A DNA stretch of 49,000 bases from Parachlorella kessleri. Lineage: Eukaryota; Chlorophyta; Trebouxiophyceae; Chlorellales; Chlorellaceae. Under the pieces are notes generated by a model. It was not told the DNA's origin and ran no database searches. It worked only from the letters and a program-made list of their open reading frames with translations. The translations under genes and the position numbers were made by a program. The stretch lies in assembly GCA_001598975.1 (NCBI GenBank), contig BBXU01001031.1, positions 1 to 49,000 of the forward strand, read 5' to 3'. Positions 46,792 to 49,000 of this stretch are shown piece after piece (position 1 is the stretch's first letter; the number at the start of each line of letters is the position of its first letter).

Positions 46792-48221
46792 TTACTGGTT
46801 GTGCTCACTTGTTGCCGCTTTGTCTCTCTGCTCCTCCCCACCGGTTTCAAGATCCCGGTCTGCTACGTAGTTCTCATCCACACTGATGACCACAAGCGGT
46901 GGCCGGCCTGCGTCCAGCACAACTACAGGGAGCAGTCAAGGCTGCACTGCGGCGCCACTTGTCGAACGGTATGCCCCGTGCCTCAGAATGTGCTACACCA
47001 TGCAGCGCAGAGGCCGCGGGTTATGACATTACTGTATATCAAGCAAGGCAAAGCCAACCAGCGAGCCAGGGAACTCTGCTCAGAAATGTCCTTGGCGACC
47101 AGAAGAGAGAGATAGGGGCTTGTGAAGTCACACCCCAGACTTACTGATCCCCAGGCAACCCAGCACCCGGAGGCCAAAGTGAATTTCCGACTCACGCAAG
47201 GGTCGTCTTGCTCCTTTCGGTGTGACGACATCCACGACCGGCATGGGTGCCTGCCCCTCCTCGCTACCCGACTCGCTCTCTGATTCTGTAGGCTTGGCCG
47301 TCGCAGCAGCATCCGTGGGACCGTTGCCAGCTACGTCCACGTCAGCATCACCAGGAGACACCTTCCAGCCGAAATGCAGGCTGTTATCCGGGGTGATGAT
47401 GACCACAGGCATCTGGATCCCCTTAGCATCTGCAGCCAGACAATGAGGGTTTCTAACCCTCAGTCGGGAAAGGGGCAACTCAAGTTGAATAAGGATGGTC
47501 CGGTTATATGATATACTCGTGGCGGAGGGCAATGAACTTGGCTACCATGTCATGGCAAGTGCTTCCTTCACCAGTGGGCAGCCGAAAGAGAATACGCAGC
47601 AGCTAGCCTTGTCAGGTGAGGGAACATCCAGTGCCAGGGTCGCCTCGCCAACGCGATTCGTACCCCAACCTCAGCAGCCATACCTCCTGCCTCTCCTTCT
47701 TCTTGCCACCGGCTCTCGCATGCAGCAGCGGCCTGCTGGTTTGCCAGTGCCCGCCTCCTCCGCCGGTAGAAGACCAGCAAGGTGGTCCCAAGCGTGCCCA
47801 GCACAACAACAGCGGTGAGCACAGCAACTGCACGAGCATAGAGAGGCGCTGACATGAGAAGCTGACGCAGATGGCCCTCCAACCCCTACTACCAATCGCT
47901 TCCTTTGCCAGCAGTCCTGCTGCTCCTTTGCGTTTGAAAGTCAACAATTCGTCAGCAAGCCAGAGCGAGAAGTCCACAGGCTGACTTTTGAGCACGTCGC
48001 CTAACGGTAGCACCGGCTGTGGCTGGCAGTGCCGGGCCTTTTGGATTGCTTCCTTACCGCCTGTTGGAGTACCCACCTGCTGCCATATAGGTGCCAGTGC
48101 TGCTGCTAGTGCTGCCGTCAGCCGGTGCACTTGACGGTACAGGTGCTGGAGACAGCCCAGCCTGTGGTGCGGACTTCTCATCCAGTAGGGCTTGCCCAAA
48201 CTGCGGTGGTATCCCGGACAT
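46792..48221 (-). CDS. Single-pass membrane protein, tandem paralogue B
   Basis: Exons 48221-48077, 47827-47684, 47429-47145 and 46922-46792 join in phase to 234 residues. The plan mirrors gene A: MSGIPPQFGQ start, a Pro/Ser-rich outer segment, a helix AVLTAVVVLGTLGTTLLVFY and the basic stop RRRRRALANQQ. The tail has MPVVIITPDNSLHFGWKV, an acidic linker (ESESESGSEEG), MPVVDVVTPKG..., IHFGLRVLG, and the shared end motif GRPPLVVISVDE. Exon 1 and exon 2 end in the same phases as in gene A. The repeated P-V-V-I-x-x-P-D ... H-F-G-W/L-K/R-V unit suggests two or three related small beta modules in the cytosolic tail. No enzyme motif or known domain is recognised. A role in surface sensing or anchoring is only a guess from topology. 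Confidence 0.7.
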
Positions 48222-48407
48222 GCTGCTTCCTGACCACCTGCAGCGCCATGCCGGCATCATCTGGGCTGACGTAATTCGAAGTTGAAAGCTGCCTTGTTGC
48301 TTCCCATGGTACTGCAAAGGGGAGCTCTAGCGAACGGGCAAACTTGCAGCAAGCCTTTGCCTTACCCAAGGTCTCAGGGCTGCCTGGCTACGCTGGGAGG
48401 CGCAAGC

Positions 48408-49000
48408 ATGCGTAGAGCCGACAGTGGCCTGAACGCACTCGCCGCGTTTAGCCCTCAGCAGACCCAGCGGCTCGAGAACCAGAATCAGGGGCTGTGAGTT
48501 CGGAGCCTTCCCACGTGCTGAGAGATTGTTTGCCAGTAATATCTAGGTCAAAGATTCTTAATGATCTTTGGGGTCCGTGATTAGGCCCCTGCCGCCACCT
48601 TAGTCCGGATCCAACCAAATCAGCGCAGCATGAGGGGCACGCCTGTATTTGCAGTCCCCTGACAGCTGGGGGATCATTTGCGATGTATTGCACGACAAGA
48701 AGGGGTCAAAGAGCAGTGAGAGCAGAGCGAGTGCCAAATGCGTCAATTTGCCGAGGGAAACAGGCGACAACTTTTGCCCACGACTTTTGGCTTCCGCGAA
48801 CTGTCATGCCCATGATCATGCCTTTGTGGTACCACTGCAGCTGAAGTGGACCACTAAGCCTTGGGGCCAGCGCAGTCCGAACAAAAGGGCACGGGTTGGT
48901 CGAAGCTTGGCCACCTGCACCAAGCGGCCCTGGGGTATTTATGTGGCAGCCAACGGCACCGGCAACAGCGCCGCCCTGCTCAAGAGGAGGTGCAGCCCCG
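48408..49000 (+). other. Possible 5' part of a gene cut by the right edge
   Basis: ATG at 48408 opens a 29-codon frame (MRRADSGLNALAAF and on) that meets a strong GTGAGT donor at 48494. Farther on, an acceptor ACCACTGCAG ends at 48840 and is followed by an open frame to the window edge containing KRPWGIYVAANGTGNSAALL. The two have different phases (2 and 0), so another exon would be needed. No domain is recognised. The interval 48222-48407 is the upstream region of membrane-protein gene B. Confidence 0.22.

Noticed and set aside
1..49000. CRISPR arrays, insertion sequences, prophage or bacterial operons
   Set aside because: No regularly spaced repeats with unique spacers, no transposase frames, and almost all genes are spliced.

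Overview
The window looks like nuclear DNA of a unicellular green alga, most likely a trebouxiophycean chlorophyte. The genes are dense and intron-rich, with short GT-AG introns, GC-rich exons, plant-type plastid and mitochondrial targeting sequences, and protein families shared with land plants and chlorophytes. No bacterial, viral, CRISPR or insertion-sequence signal was seen. All gene models are spliced models built by eye. For most of them every exon junction was checked for reading-frame phase, and exon coordinates are given.

Layout from left to right. (1) A minus-strand SLC38/AAAP-type amino-acid transporter that continues past the left edge, head to head with a short plus-strand gene for a degenerate FHA-like, probably plastid-targeted protein. 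(2) A minus-strand bacterial-type ribosomal protein L1 with an organellar presequence, head to head with a plus-strand DOT1-like SAM methyltransferase that has a basic tail. (3) A low-confidence ORF near 11 kb, a small LEA-like hydrophilic protein gene, and a long minus-strand coiled-coil gene of 12 exons resembling CEP162. (4) A minus-strand conserved plastid-type protein with an 18-nt microexon. (5) Three plus-strand genes in a row: an AMI1-like amidase with an intact Ser-cisSer-Lys triad, a 27- to 28-exon molybdo-flavoprotein of plant aldehyde-oxidase type, and a TrpC/indole-3-glycerol-phosphate-synthase-like TIM barrel that has lost most canonical catalytic residues. (6) Two tandem minus-strand paralogues encoding small single-pass membrane proteins of no family I recognise. 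(7) A possible truncated plus-strand gene at the right edge.

How the genes may work together: in plants AMI1 converts indole-3-acetamide to indole-3-acetic acid, and aldehyde oxidases can convert indole-3-acetaldehyde to the same product. Finding both side by side, followed by a TrpC-fold protein, suggests an indole/auxin-related neighbourhood. This is an inference from family membership and adjacency only.

The most unusual structural feature is that five exon-intron junctions, one in the transporter and four in the aldehyde oxidase, lie inside imperfect tandem duplications with a period of about 69 to 86 bp. Each copy carries exon-edge sequence, and the splice site or a decayed version of it, into the neighbouring intron. 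At least five GC-AG introns and two introns under 50 nt add to an unusual splicing landscape.
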